Assembly (NCBI GenBank): GCA_021324935.1
Contig: JAJPIE010000041.1
Location: 1-64,000 of the forward strand
Length of the DNA: 64,000 bases
Origin: Acidobacteriota bacterium
Lineage (GTDB): Bacteria > Acidobacteriota > Terriglobia > Acidiferrales > UBA7541
Direction: 5' to 3'
Shown here: one piece after another, positions 45,112 to 55,196 of the stretch
How the letters are laid out: each line of letters starts with the position of its first letter
Numbering within the stretch: position 1 is the stretch's first letter
Translations under genes and position numbers: made by a program
Notes under the pieces: generated by a model
What the model was told of the DNA's origin: nothing
Databases searched by the model: none
The model's input: the letters and a program-made list of their open reading frames with translations, nothing else

Positions 45112-46857
45112 TTGCATCGCAATTTCCGCCGCTTCGCCCTGCTGAACTTCTTCTTTCTGTTCGCCGCATCTTTCTCGATGGCGGCGCAATCCCCCAGCCT
45201 CCCGCAGGGCACCTACGCTGGCACATTGCAGGCCGGCGAAGCCGACCTCCATCTGCTTTTGCACCTCTCGAAAAACACGGACGGGAGCTTGCGCGCCACG
45301 CTCGACAGTCTCGAACAGGGCGTCTTTTCCATCGAAGCCACTTCCGTCTCTTTCGCCAACTACACCCTGAAGCTCGAAGTGACTTCGGTGGGCGCCCGCT
45401 TTGCCGGAAAGGTTTCTCCGGATCACGAAATCATCGACGGCGAGTGGTGGCAGGGAAGCGCGTCGCTTCCCTTGAAATTCCACCGCGAAACGCGCCTTGT
45501 TGCGCGCAAGCCCGGCGATGCGGTTTTCCCCGTCGAGGGACTCTGGCAGGGAGCCATCGAGACGCACGGCATGCGCCTGCGCTTCCAGTTGCATGTTTTC
45601 CACGATTCCGAAGACCACCTGATTGCCGCGCTGGATAGCCTTGATCAAGGCGTCAGTGGACTGCCGGCCAACCACGTCAGCCTGCAGGATCCCGTTTTTC
45701 ACTTTGAAATTCCATCCGTTGCCGGCGTCTACGAAGGCACGTTGAACGCGGGAAAAAACGAAATCACCGGCAAATGGTCGCAAACCAGCGCGGACAATGT
45801 GCCGCTGAATTTCAAACGCTCCGATCAAACGCTGGAACTCCGCCGCCCACAGACACCTCAGCCGCCGTTCCCTTATCACGAGGAAGAAGTCACCTTCGCG
45901 GGCGCCGGCCAGGGCGTCACTCTTTCCGGGACCTTGACGCTGCCCAAAGGCACCGGTCCATTCCCCGCCGCGTTGATGATTGCCGGCTCCGGGCCGCAGG
46001 ATCGCGATGAAGCCATCGCCAAGCACCGCCCCTTCTTGGTGATTGCCGACGCGCTGACGCGAAAGAGCGTTGCCGTCCTGCGTTACGACAAGCGCGGCAT
46101 TGGCAAATCCACCGGGAACCCCGACGCCGCCACAACCCTGGACCTGGCCGCCGATGCTCGGGCGGCGCTCGACTATCTGAAATCGCGCAAGGAGATCGAC
46201 CCCTCGCACATCGGCCTTCTGGGCCACAGCGAAGGCGCCATCATCGCTCCTTATCTTGCCGGCCATTCCACCGACGTTGCTTGGCTCGTGCTTCTGGCAC
46301 CACCCGCGACAAAAGGCGAAGACACACTGCTCAATCAATCGGAGCTGATTGGACGCGCCGGTGGACTGAACGACGATCAGTTGGATGCCAGCCTCGGCTT
46401 CGATCAGGCTGCCTACACCCTGGTCCGCGAGGAGAAAGACCCGGTGATTCTGTCGCGGAAGCTCCTCACCCTGGTCAAGAGCTCCGGCCTGGACTCTGCG
46501 CTTCCACCCGCGGCGCTTGAAACACAGTTGCGCATGCTCACTTCGCCGTGGTTCCGCTTTTTCCTGGACTACGACCCCTTGCCCAATCTGAAAGCCGTGA
46601 AATGCCCGGTTCTCGCGTTGTACGGCCAGAAAGACTTGCAGGTCTCCTCGAAGGTCAACTTGCCACTGGCCCGGAAGGCCTTCGAAGACGGCGGGGACAC
46701 CCAGGCTGAGGTCAAACAACTCCCGGAACTCAACCATATGTTTCAGCACGCCTACATGGGTACGCCGTCGGAATATGCCGCCATCGAGGAGACTTTCTCC
46801 CCGGAAGCTCTCCGTCTGCTGGTCGATTGGATAGCCGCCCGGGCCTCGGGGAAGTAA
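45112..46857 (+). CDS. Exported alpha/beta hydrolase with an N-terminal beta-rich domain
   Basis: About 581 residues from a TTG at 45112 (GAGGGAAACC just upstream). A signal peptide (FALLNFFFLFAASFSMA, about 8-24) is followed by two related beta-rich repeats (about 30-230: TYAGTLQAGEADLHLLLHLS and GLWQGAIETHGMRLRFQLHV). The hydrolase domain (about 250-581) has the oxyanion region MIAGSGPQDRDEA, the nucleophile elbow GLLGHSEGAIIAPYLA (GHSEG) and the late His in LNHMFQHAYMG. It resembles the secreted serine hydrolases annotated as alpha/beta fold dienelactone or prolyl-oligopeptidase-like enzymes. The substrate is unknown. A longer frame back to 44899 overlaps the ferredoxin and terminator and is not real. 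Confidence 0.85.
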   Translation: MHRNFRRFALLNFFFLFAASFSMAAQSPSLPQGTYAGTLQAGEADLHLLLHLSKNTDGSLRATLDSLEQGVFSIEATSVSFANYTLKLEVTSVGARFAGKVSPDHEIIDGEWWQGSASLPLKFHRETRLVARKPGDAVFPVEGLWQGAIETHGMRLRFQLHVFHDSEDHLIAALDSLDQGVSGLPANHVSLQDPVFHFEIPSVAGVYEGTLNAGKNEITGKWSQTSADNVPLNFKRSDQTLELRRPQTPQPPFPYHEEEVTFAGAGQGVTLSGTLTLPKGTGPFPAALMIAGSGPQDRDEAIAKHRPFLVIADALTRKSVAVLRYDKRGIGKSTGNPDAATTLDLAADARAALDYLKSRKEIDPSHIGLLGHSEGAIIAPYLAGHSTDVAWLVLLAPPATKGEDTLLNQSELIGRAGGLNDDQLDASLGFDQAAYTLVREEKDPVILSRKLLTLVKSSGLDSALPPAALETQLRMLTSPWFRFFLDYDPLPNLKAVKCPVLALYGQKDLQVSSKVNLPLARKAFEDGGDTQAEVKQLPELNHMFQHAYMGTPSEYAAIEETFSPEALRLLVDWIAARASGK

Positions 46858-46934
46858 TGCCTGATTCACCTTCGGTGTGACGTGTTCACTTCCGAAATTG
46901 CCAGAGTCTCTTGCTAAGATGGTATGTGAGCTTG

Positions 46935-49085
46935 ATGACCGAGTCACGTCCGCAATTCAATCTCGTCCTGATCGTCCACGCGCATCAGCCGGCCGGGAAT
47001 TTTGAACACGTTTTTGAGGAGTGCTACCAAACCTCCTACGAGGCGTTCCTCTCCCTGGTCGAGAAGCACCCGGGTGTGCGCCTGGGACTCCACTATTCCG
47101 GACCGCTGCTCCTTTGGATTGAAAAGAACCATCCTGAATATTTCAAGCGTTTGAGAAAACTCGCTTGCGCCGGGCAAATCGAGCTGGTAGGCGGCGGTTT
47201 TTACGAGCCGATCCTGGTTTCGATTCCGGCCGTGGATCAGGTGGACCAGCTCGCGCGTCTCGCCAACTACATCGAACATCATTTCGGCAAGCGTCCCACC
47301 GGTGCGTGGCTCGCCGAGCGAGTCTGGGAGCCGCAGCTCCCCGCGGTGCTCGCCGAAGCCAATGTCGCCTACACGCTGGTAGACGATCTGCCGTTTATCG
47401 CCGCCGGCTTTGAGCCGGACGAACTCTTTGGCGCCTACATTGCGGAGGATCGCGGCAAAACCGTCTGGCTGTTCCCCGGACTGAAAGACCTCCGTTACCT
47501 GATTCCTTTCCGTAAAGTGCCGGAAACCATCGAATATCTCGAAAAGGCAGCGAAGCTGCATCCGGGCGGCGCGGCTGCCTTCGGCGACGACATGGAAAAA
47601 TTCGGCTGCTGGCCCGGTACCTTCAAGCATTGCTACACCGATGGGTGGCTCGAGGAATTTTTCATCGCCCTCGAGGAAAATTCTTCCTGGTTGAAGACGG
47701 TTACGCCCGGCGAATTCCTTGCCTCACATCTCCCTCTCGGCCGAGCTGACCTTCCCACCGCTTCCTATTCTGAAATGATGGAATGGGTGCTGCCCACCTC
47801 TCCGCGCCTCCGTTTTTTCTCCCTGGAAAAGGAATTTGCTCACCGCCCGGAGGTGCTCGCCTTTTTACGCGGGGGTTCCTGGCGCGGATTTTTCCGCAAA
47901 TATCCGGAGTCCAACCTGCTGCACAAGAAAATGCTGCGTGCCTCCGCTTCCGTGGCTTCGATTCCTCCGCGGCGCACCAGTGCGGAGCATGCCGCGCAAT
48001 TTCAGGAAGCGCGCGACCACGTCCTTCGCGCCCAGGGCAACGACGCCTACTGGCACGGCATCTTCGGCGGAATTTACGCTCCGCATTTGCGCACGGAAAT
48101 CTGGCGCAACCTGATTCGCGCCGAAGCGTTGGCGGATCAGCTTACCCCCGCGGGCCTGCTGCCGCGTGTGGAACTCGTGGACTACGACGCGGACGGCGCT
48201 TCCGAAGTGCTATTTACCGCTCCCGAATTTCAGGCGCTGCTGAAGCCTTCCGACGGCGCAACTCTTCCCATGTTTGATTTTCGCCCCGCTTGCGCCACGC
48301 TGGTGAATTCGATCATCCGCCGCCCGGAGGCGTATCACTCGCGTCTTCGCGAAGCTTCCAATACCTCTCCCACCACCGGCGGTGCTGTATCCATCCATGA
48401 ACAGGTCCGCGTGAAAGAGCCGAACCTTGACCGCTTCCTGCGCTATGACCGTTATGCGCGCCACGCCTTCCGCTTGTTCCTGTTTGATCCTTCGCAAACG
48501 CAGCCTGATTACGAGTCCCTGCAGATTAAAGACGTCGCCGTGGTCGCCGGGGGACAATACTTGCTTCGTTCCTCTGCCGCAAACTATGCGGATGTGCGGC
48601 TGGAATGCGAGCTTCCGGAGTTTGCGGGCGAAAGCGGCACGGTGCCCCGTCTTTCGATCACCAAACTGTTCCTCTTTGGCCCGGCTCCGCAGGGATGCGA
48701 GGTCAGTTGCGATATCTCGCTGACGCTTTCCGCCCCGTTGGCTCGGCCGCTGAGGCTGGGCGTGGAATCCGTCGTCAATCTGCTTGCGCCCACCGAGCCC
48801 GACCGCTTTTTCGAAACACCTTCCGGCCCGCAGAATTTGCGCTTTTCCGGCGTGCTACCCGCGCCATTATTGCGGATGGAAGATGGCTGGCAGAAATTGC
48901 GCGTCACGATCCATGCGCCGGGGGCGCAGGAGTTCTGGGTGGCTCCGATCGAGACGGTTTCCGAATCCGAGGGTGGTTTCGAGCGTGTCTATCAGGGTTC
49001 GCAGATTCTTGCTCTCTGGCGGCCTGATTTCCTGCTGCATAGTTCGTTTTCCGCACGTTTGCTCTGGCGCCTGGAATCACTGTAA
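46935..49085 (+). CDS. Glycoside hydrolase family 57, 4-alpha-glucanotransferase/alpha-amylase type
   Basis: 716 residues. The GH57 catalytic barrel opens FNLVLIVHAHQPAGNFEHV. The nucleophile motif is WLAERVWEPQLP with Glu128, and the acid segment FGDDMEKFGCWP has the Asp pair at 218/219. Then DUF1925-like (about 290-400) and DUF1926-like beta-rich (about 400-716) regions follow. No signal peptide is seen, so it likely acts on cytoplasmic alpha-glucan, transferring glucan chains or trimming glycogen. The ATG at 46935 is used. Its neighbours, a glycosyltransferase and a kinase, do not by themselves show a pathway. Confidence 0.9.
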   Translation: MTESRPQFNLVLIVHAHQPAGNFEHVFEECYQTSYEAFLSLVEKHPGVRLGLHYSGPLLLWIEKNHPEYFKRLRKLACAGQIELVGGGFYEPILVSIPAVDQVDQLARLANYIEHHFGKRPTGAWLAERVWEPQLPAVLAEANVAYTLVDDLPFIAAGFEPDELFGAYIAEDRGKTVWLFPGLKDLRYLIPFRKVPETIEYLEKAAKLHPGGAAAFGDDMEKFGCWPGTFKHCYTDGWLEEFFIALEENSSWLKTVTPGEFLASHLPLGRADLPTASYSEMMEWVLPTSPRLRFFSLEKEFAHRPEVLAFLRGGSWRGFFRKYPESNLLHKKMLRASASVASIPPRRTSAEHAAQFQEARDHVLRAQGNDAYWHGIFGGIYAPHLRTEIWRNLIRAEALADQLTPAGLLPRVELVDYDADGASEVLFTAPEFQALLKPSDGATLPMFDFRPACATLVNSIIRRPEAYHSRLREASNTSPTTGGAVSIHEQVRVKEPNLDRFLRYDRYARHAFRLFLFDPSQTQPDYESLQIKDVAVVAGGQYLLRSSAANYADVRLECELPEFAGESGTVPRLSITKLFLFGPAPQGCEVSCDISLTLSAPLARPLRLGVESVVNLLAPTEPDRFFETPSGPQNLRFSGVLPAPLLRMEDGWQKLRVTIHAPGAQEFWVAPIETVSESEGGFERVYQGSQILALWRPDFLLHSSFSARLLWRLESL

Positions 49086-49130
49086 ATTTTCTGCACCACG
49101 CGGCACAGCGGCGGGGAATGCTGCCCCGTT

Positions 49131-50432
49131 GTGCGTGCTGGGGAGATCCTTTCTCAAGTGAACGAGCGGACCCGCAAATTGGCACGCGCTTCGTGGATTC
49201 TCTGCGGCGTCGCGTTCTTGTTGCGTCTCGCGTTTGTCTTGTACGAAGCGCATCTCATCCCCTCCTACGCGCTGGCAACGGTCCCTTTCCAAAATGAAGC
49301 GGGAAGCGTGGCGGCCGCGCTCGCGCGGGGGAAAGGATTCTGCTGCTTGTTTCAGCAGCCCACCGGCCCCACCGCCTGGCTGGCGCCGGTTTATCCGTTC
49401 TTCCTCTCCTGCATCTTCCGTTTATTCGGCGTCTTCACGGTGCCCTCGTTTTATGCGGCGGCGATCTTTAACTGCGTCTTTTCCGCGATGGTTTGTCTGC
49501 CGCTATTTTTGCTTGCGGAGCGCATTGGAAACCGCACGAGCGCCTGGGCGGCCGCTTGCATATGGGCCGTTTTTCCCAGCGCCATCCTGATTCCGTTCGA
49601 GTGGATCTGGGATACCTCGCTCTCCGCCCTGCTGGCCATTACGCTGCTCTGGCGCACATTCCTTCTGGCAGAAAATCCGCAACGGGGGAAATTCATCTTC
49701 TACGGGCTCTTCTGGGGATTCTGCCTGCTAACAAATCCGGCGCTGGGCGGCGTCCTGCCATTTCTGCTGCTCTGGCTGTATCTACGGATTCGTTCCCAGA
49801 GTCCCTCGGCTTCGCCAAATCTTGTGCTGGCGATTGTGTTGGCGCTCGTGGTTTGCCTTCCCTGGACTATTCGCAACGCCGTGGTATTTCACCGTCTGAT
49901 TCCCGTTCGTTCCGACTTGCCCTTCGAGCTTTGGATGGGCAACAACCCCATCTACGACGAGCACTCCCGCGAAATCAATCGTATCACCCGCTATGAACAG
50001 GTGCATCTTTACGCGCAACTTGGTGAAGCCCGCTTTTTGGACGAAAAAGGAAAAGCGGCGCGCGAATTTATCCGCACGCATCCCGCCCTTTGCCTCCGGC
50101 TGGCAGGCCGCCGCGCGGTTGCGTTCTGGCTGGGTACCGCCACGCCGTGGCAGGATTTCCTTCGAGCCGGCTCCCGGCTGGTCGGATCCCTTTTCCTGTG
50201 GAATGCGTTCACGCTGCTCGGGACCGCAGGCGGGCTGCTGTGCGTTGCGCTCTCGCGGCGCCGTTGGTTTTTGCTCGTCGCCGCTTTCCCGTTGGCTTTT
50301 CCAGTGGTCTATTACTTCACTCAAGTTTCGCTCCGCCTTCGGCACCCGTGTGACCCTGCGCTGGCTCTGCTGATGGCTCTGGCAGTCACTTGGGCCTGGT
50401 GGCGACCTCAGCCAAATGCAAAGCTGGTATGA
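49131..50432 (+). CDS. PMT/ArnT-like integral membrane glycosyltransferase
   Basis: 433 residues with about ten membrane segments. The first luminal loop holds YALATVPFQNEAGSVAAALA followed by RGKGFCCLFQQPTGPTAWLA and PVYPFFLSCIF, the pattern of GT39/GT83-type lipid-linked sugar transferases that act on periplasmic or outer-leaflet acceptors. A conserved-looking loop FELWMGNNPIYDEHSREINR comes late. The acceptor and sugar are unknown. GTG start at 49131; a GTG at 49158 is also possible. The stop is 83 bp before the kinase start. Confidence 0.8.
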   Translation: MRAGEILSQVNERTRKLARASWILCGVAFLLRLAFVLYEAHLIPSYALATVPFQNEAGSVAAALARGKGFCCLFQQPTGPTAWLAPVYPFFLSCIFRLFGVFTVPSFYAAAIFNCVFSAMVCLPLFLLAERIGNRTSAWAAACIWAVFPSAILIPFEWIWDTSLSALLAITLLWRTFLLAENPQRGKFIFYGLFWGFCLLTNPALGGVLPFLLLWLYLRIRSQSPSASPNLVLAIVLALVVCLPWTIRNAVVFHRLIPVRSDLPFELWMGNNPIYDEHSREINRITRYEQVHLYAQLGEARFLDEKGKAAREFIRTHPALCLRLAGRRAVAFWLGTATPWQDFLRAGSRLVGSLFLWNAFTLLGTAGGLLCVALSRRRWFLLVAAFPLAFPVVYYFTQVSLRLRHPCDPALALLMALAVTWAWWRPQPNAKLV

Positions 50433-50514
50433 TTGCGGTACACTTTCCGGGATTTATTATCTTGGGACCCGACCTTTAATTCGAAATACAGACCACCTGG
50501 CAGGGCTTGAACGG

Positions 50515-53139
50515 ATGAACGTCAGTCCACACCCTTCTTTCCAATCGGTCCACGTACAGCTCCTCATTACCATATTTCTGGCCATTCTCTTGTGGGCGCT
50601 CTACCAGCGCCTGCGCAAGGTCGAGTTCTTTCGCTGGTGGGCTTGGGCCTGGACGAGTTCCGCGCTTTTCCTGGCTGCCGCGATTGAGTCGGTGCAGCTC
50701 GGCCTGACCTGGACGCCGCTAAAGACAAGTCTCGTTCTGGCTGTGCTCCTGTTCGGGCTGCTTCAGCCCATGCTGCTCGCTCTGGGGGGACTCAGTTGGC
50801 GGTATCCGGAGCAGGCCATCCGCAGGCTCTTTTGGACCGGAATTCTTGTGACCGTCGGCGTCTCGGCAGTGGCCTTTGCTTTTGGGTATGCTTTTCGCGC
50901 CAACCGCGAACTCAGCTTTGCGGCGAGAAACCTGCCCCGCACGGTGGGGATGATGGTCGCGCTCACGTATTGCTGCATCGTTTTCGTCCAACAATGGCGC
51001 AGGAATCGCTCTTGGGCGGCGCTGATGACCGGGGTGTTCTGTCTGCTTTATGGCGTGAACCAGGTCTCCTATACCATCGATTTCGCGATCGTCCTGCGGA
51101 AATATTTTGGCGCCGGCCGGGGGATGCCGAATCCGTTTGATTATGTGCAGGCGCTTCTCGGCTCGCCCCTCTTTTTCCTCGACCTGGTGGATATCTGCGG
51201 AATCTGCCTCGGGATGATTCTTCTTCTCGTGGAGCGTTCTGAGCACACGCAGCGCGACCTGGAACGTAGCGAACGCCATCGCCTCGGTCTTGCCGTCAGC
51301 AACGTCGAACTCCAGGCGGAAATCGATGAGCGCCATCGCGTGGAGAAAGCGCTGCGGGCAAGTGAAGAGCGCATTCTTCAGATTCTTCAGGGTTCACCGG
51401 TCGCCATGCTGGTTTCCCGGGTTGGCGACGAGCACATTGAACTCGCCAACCGCAAGTATGCGGAGCTTTTCGGTTATTCTCTGGAAGACGTTGCATGCGT
51501 AGAGGACTGGTGGCGGCTGGCGTATCCGGATCCCGAATATCGCGATGCAGTGAAGGAACAGTGGCGACAGTTGATCCAGCGCGTCAATCAGGCTCCGGCC
51601 GAATCGCAGTCCATGAGCGCCCGCGTACGTTGCAAAGACGGGGCGTTTCGCGAAGTGGAATTTCATCTTTCGCGCGTGGGCGATTCTTATCTCGTCAGCT
51701 TCGTGGACCTGACGGCGCACAAGCTCGCCGACGACGCTCTGCGCGAAAGCGAAGCAAAGTTCCGCCTGGTGGCGGAGACGGCGCCTTGCGCCATCTGGAT
51801 CCTCGAGGGAGACAGCCTCGTCTACGTCAACCAATATGCGGAAGTCCTCAGCGGCTATACGCGCGAAGAGCTGTTTTCCATGAATCCGTGGGAGCTCGTC
51901 GATCCCGAATTCCGGGAGATAAATTATCAACGGTCCATGGCTCGGCTGCGCGGGGAGAGTCCCGAACCTCGCTACCAGTTCAGAATCCACACGAAACAAG
52001 GCGAGGTTCGCTGGCTGGATTTTTCCGGCGCCCGCACTCGATTCGAAGGGCGGCCCGCAATCCTGGCCACTGCTTTCGACATCACCGCCATCAAGCGCGC
52101 CGAACAGCAGCTTCGCGCTCGCAACATGTACCTGGATAGCCTGATCACCAACAGCCCCTTTGCCATTGTCACAAAAGACGAGGATAACCGTGTCGTCTTC
52201 TGCAATCCTGCTTTCGAAGAGATGTTTTTCTATTCCCAGGACGAGCTTCAGGGAAAATACCTCGATGACATCATCGCTCCCCACGATCACGAAGAAGCCG
52301 CGCGCATGACCCAGGCCGTACTCCACGGGGGCGTCACACATGCCACCGCGCAGCGCCGCCGCAAGGACGGCACGCTGATCGACGTCGAGCTCCACGGCAT
52401 CCGCATCCTTTCCGGCGATATGTTTGTCGGCGCCTTCGCTATCTATCAGGACATCACGGAGCGCCGGCGCTCCGAGGAGAAACTCCAGGCCTTGCGCAAT
52501 CGTCTGGCGCGTGCCCAGGAAGAAGAGCGCTCGCGTATCGCCCGCGATCTCCATGATGATATCGGGCAGCGCCTCGCATTGCTCACGATTGACCTGGAGC
52601 AGATCAAGCTGATTTCCTCCAAGACAAGCGATGCGCTGGCCAAGGAACTGGATATGCTTGCGCGCACCGCCAGCGAAATTACCACCGATGTGCACAACGT
52701 GTCGCGGCGCCTGCACCCGTCGCAAGTGGAATTGCTGGGTCTTGCGCCGGCGCTGGACAACTTCTGCCGGGAATTTGCCGACCGCAATTCGATGAAAATC
52801 CAGTTCACCAGCGCTCCTTTGACCTGCCGCCTGGAAGACGATGCGTCTCTCTGCATATTCCGCGTGGCCCAGGAGGCGATCCGGAATGCACAGAAGCACA
52901 GCGGAAGTTCGCAAGCCTTCGTGGAGCTGGAAGAAGTGAGCGGCTCCCTGCGGCTGCGCATCACGGACCAGGGCATTGGTTTCGATCCGATTGCGGCGGA
53001 ATCGTCGCAGGGGCTCGGTCTGCTGAGCATGGAAGAGCGTCTCCGCAGCATGGGTGGCGAGCTGTTCGTTCATTCCAGCCCCGGCCGCGGCACCTGCATC
53101 GAAGCCAGCATCCCCATGAAGCAAAGGGTGCCCGCCTAG
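50515..53139 (+). CDS. Membrane-bound PAS histidine kinase, HisKA_3/NarL type
   Basis: 874 residues from the ATG at 50515. About seven N-terminal membrane segments (from [20 protein letters not shown] to [20 protein letters not shown] end, about 15-245) act as an input domain. Three PAS domains follow ([57 protein letters not shown]), with PAC regions between. The kinase core is HisKA_3 with [20 protein letters not shown] (phosphorylated His) and a HATPase with [19 protein letters not shown]. It would phosphorylate a NarL-type response regulator, but none is encoded beside it in this window, so it is an orphan here. Confidence 0.92.
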   Translation: MNVSPHPSFQSVHVQLLITIFLAILLWALYQRLRKVEFFRWWAWAWTSSALFLAAAIESVQLGLTWTPLKTSLVLAVLLFGLLQPMLLALGGLSWRYPEQAIRRLFWTGILVTVGVSAVAFAFGYAFRANRELSFAARNLPRTVGMMVALTYCCIVFVQQWRRNRSWAALMTGVFCLLYGVNQVSYTIDFAIVLRKYFGAGRGMPNPFDYVQALLGSPLFFLDLVDICGICLGMILLLVERSEHTQRDLERSERHRLGLAVSNVELQAEIDERHRVEKALRASEERILQILQGSPVAMLVSRVGDEHIELANRKYAELFGYSLEDVACVEDWWRLAYPDPEYRDAVKEQWRQLIQRVNQAPAESQSMSARVRCKDGAFREVEFHLSRVGDSYLVSFVDLTAHKLADDALRESEAKFRLVAETAPCAIWILEGDSLVYVNQYAEVLSGYTREELFSMNPWELVDPEFREINYQRSMARLRGESPEPRYQFRIHTKQGEVRWLDFSGARTRFEGRPAILATAFDITAIKRAEQQLRARNMYLDSLITNSPFAIVTKDEDNRVVFCNPAFEEMFFYSQDELQGKYLDDIIAPHDHEEAARMTQAVLHGGVTHATAQRRRKDGTLIDVELHGIRILSGDMFVGAFAIYQDITERRRSEEKLQALRNRLARAQEEERSRIARDLHDDIGQRLALLTIDLEQIKLISSKTSDALAKELDMLARTASEITTDVHNVSRRLHPSQVELLGLAPALDNFCREFADRNSMKIQFTSAPLTCRLEDDASLCIFRVAQEAIRNAQKHSGSSQAFVELEEVSGSLRLRITDQGIGFDPIAAESSQGLGLLSMEERLRSMGGELFVHSSPGRGTCIEASIPMKQRVPA

Positions 53140-53198
53140 CCGTTTGGCCCCGGCTTGCTACCTCTGTTACAGTTTTCTTTCAACCTTCGGAGACCTTA

Positions 53199-53372
53199 AT
53201 GTCCATTCCCAAGGAACTACTCGCCATCCTTGTCTGCCCGGTATGCAAGAAACCCGTGCATCTCTTGCCAGACAATTCCGGCCTGAAATGTGATGCCTGC
53301 CGACGGGTCTATCCGGTCCGCGACGATATCCCGGTGATGCTGGCCGAAGAAGCCACCATCGCTCCGGAATAA
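53199..53372 (+). CDS. Trm112-family small zinc-binding protein
   Basis: 57 residues: [20 protein letters not shown], then Cys pairs CPVC (13-16) and CDAC (about 31-34) and the family ending [17 protein letters not shown]. The protein is a zinc-ribbon of the Trm112/YcaR family, often encoded beside LPS genes (lpxK, kdsB) in Gram-negatives. Here it lies 17 bp before rfaE1, a heptose-kinase gene, consistent with that context. Its length is below many gene-caller cut-offs. Confidence 0.88.
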   Translation: MSIPKELLAILVCPVCKKPVHLLPDNSGLKCDACRRVYPVRDDIPVMLAEEATIAPE

Positions 53373-53389
53373 TCCACCGGTCCGCCCTC

Positions 53390-54508
53390 ATGAGCGCCAA
53401 AACATCGCAGAGCCCGCCGCAACCGCAACGCCTCTTGCCGCGTTTCCGCAGGCTCTGTATCGGCGTTCTGGGCGACGTCATGCTGGATCGCTATGTGTGG
53501 GGAGACGCCACACGGCTATCGCCGGAAGCCGCCGTGCCCGTGGTCAGTTACGTCTCGCAGCAGGATTGCGCCGGCGGGGCCGGCAACGTGGCGATGAACC
53601 TCGCGGCGCTTGGCGCGCGCGTCGTGGCGTTTGGCGCGGTCGGCGGCGAAACAAATTCTCCATCTCCAGGCCGCGCGGGCAAAGCGAAACGATTTGCTCC
53701 GGACGAAGCCGGTGCGGCGCTGCACGCTTGCCTGCGAAAAGCGGGCATTGCCGTTGGCGGCGTCCTTGCCGATCCCCATCGGGTCACCACCATGAAAACG
53801 CGCATCATCGCGCGCCACCAGCAGATCGTTCGCATCGACCGCGAGCGCCGCGATCCGCTTGCGCCGGAAACCCAAGAACGTCTCTTTCGCCTGCTTGTCG
53901 CCGCGCTGAATAAGCTCGATGGGCTTGTTGTTTCGGACTATGACAAAGGACTTCTGGGTGACGAGTTCACGGACCGCGTTCTTCATGCCGCTCACCGGTT
54001 GAACGTGCCCGTCTTCGTGAAGCCGAAGAGTTCACGCCGGCGTCCGTACAACGGCGCGCGCGCGGTGGTTTGTAACGCGAAGGAAGCGGCGGACTACGTG
54101 GGGCATGCGTTGCCCGATGAAAACGCCGTGATCGAGGCGGGCCGCGCCTTGCTCAGTCATTTCGGCGCCGCCGCGGTGGTAATCACGCGCGGCGGTCAGG
54201 GCATGACCATTTTCGAGGAAGTCTCTCCGCGTCACCTGCACATTCCGGCCACGAGTTTCGAAGTGACCTACGCGCGCATCGGACAGCCGGGCATCGAACG
54301 TGGCGCCACGGGACGCCAGGTGTTCGACGTTACCGGCGCGGGCGACACGGTTTTGAGCGTGCTGGCCCTGGCCCTTGCCGCAGGGGCGCCTTTGCCGGAA
54401 GCAGCCAGGTTGGCAAACGCCGCCGCGGGAGTTGTAGTGGGGAAGCTCGGTACTGCGGCGGTAACTCCCAAAGAGCTCTCCGCTGCCCTGCAAGAGTTGC
54501 ACGCGTAG
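53390..54508 (+). CDS. rfaE1: D-glycero-beta-D-manno-heptose-7-phosphate kinase (RfaE1 domain only)
   Basis: 372-residue PfkB/ribokinase-family kinase. It has LGDVMLDRYVWGDATRLSPE at the start, CAGGAGNVAMNLAALGARVV, KTRIIARHQQIVRIDRER and the C-terminal anion hole and catalytic base GRQVFDVTGAGDTVLS. It phosphorylates heptose-7-phosphate for ADP-heptose of LPS. The RfaE2 nucleotidyltransferase half found in HldE is absent, so it is encoded elsewhere. An insertion (PSPGRAGKAKRFAPDEA) near 95-115 and a 20-residue N-terminal lead are extra. It is probably cotranscribed with the Trm112-like gene. Confidence 0.9.
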   Translation: MSAKTSQSPPQPQRLLPRFRRLCIGVLGDVMLDRYVWGDATRLSPEAAVPVVSYVSQQDCAGGAGNVAMNLAALGARVVAFGAVGGETNSPSPGRAGKAKRFAPDEAGAALHACLRKAGIAVGGVLADPHRVTTMKTRIIARHQQIVRIDRERRDPLAPETQERLFRLLVAALNKLDGLVVSDYDKGLLGDEFTDRVLHAAHRLNVPVFVKPKSSRRRPYNGARAVVCNAKEAADYVGHALPDENAVIEAGRALLSHFGAAAVVITRGGQGMTIFEEVSPRHLHIPATSFEVTYARIGQPGIERGATGRQVFDVTGAGDTVLSVLALALAAGAPLPEAARLANAAAGVVVGKLGTAAVTPKELSAALQELHA

Positions 54509-54582
54509 ACCTGCGCAAATACAATTCAACTCAACTCCAGCCTGCGAAATTTCCTGCGCTGGTCGAGAGACTGTTCGTTCGG

Positions 54583-55053
54583 CTACGGGGGGAAGCTGAG
54601 TGACTTATCCTTCGGCAGGACCCACAAGGTTACAACCTTCGTCTTCCGGCTCTTCTCTCCATCGGAAGCCGCCGGCATCGGGGAAAACGGACTGATGGCC
54701 ACATTCACTTCAATCGAGGTGCCATTCCTTGGCGCCCGCGCGTCCATAATCTTGTAGCTCTTCACCGGGCCGTAGTATCCGTCGTTTCCCCAGTCGGCCA
54801 CGAAGTCGCTCATCGAGTAGCTCGCCGAAGGTTTCCAGAGCTCGTAAGCCTTGTTGACGTCGCCCGCCACCAGCGCGTCGAAAAATTGCGCGGTGGCCTT
54901 CTTTTCCGGGTAATAGCGGAACGTAAACCAAAGGACCACCGCCAAGGTAAATGCCACCGCCGCGATGGTAAACGCCAGTGCGCGTGATTTGTGAGGTTTT
55001 TCAGCGACAGGATCCAGCAGCGAAATTCCCTGATCTCCCGGCAAGTGGCTCAA
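54583..55053 (-). CDS. Small single-pass membrane protein with a DUF4878/NTF2-like domain
   Basis: 156 residues. A short cytoplasmic lead is followed by one membrane segment (ALAFTIAAVAFTLAVVLWFT, about 25-44) and an external domain with ATAQFFDALVAGDVNKAYEL, typical of NTF2-like/DUF4878 folds, then WGNDGYYGPVKSYKIMDARA. The function is unknown. It lies between ddl and rfaE1 and is transcribed toward rfaE1. Confidence 0.65.
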   Translation of the reverse strand: MSHLPGDQGISLLDPVAEKPHKSRALAFTIAAVAFTLAVVLWFTFRYYPEKKATAQFFDALVAGDVNKAYELWKPSASYSMSDFVADWGNDGYYGPVKSYKIMDARAPRNGTSIEVNVAISPFSPMPAASDGEKSRKTKVVTLWVLPKDKSLSFPP

Positions 55054-55196
55054 GGCACGTCTCCCGATGGGCGCTTCTCAAAAATGGTACAAGAGGCAGC
55101 GCTCTCGTGCAAAGACTCCCTATAATTGGACGCAGTTTTGAAGGGTTTGGTTCCCCGGAACAATTGCGGGTGTTTGGGCGCGGAGCGGGCAGCGAC

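Noticed and set aside
49105..49135. Hairpin covering the start of the glycosyltransferase gene
   Set aside because: The arms pair only partly and the start codon itself is uncertain.
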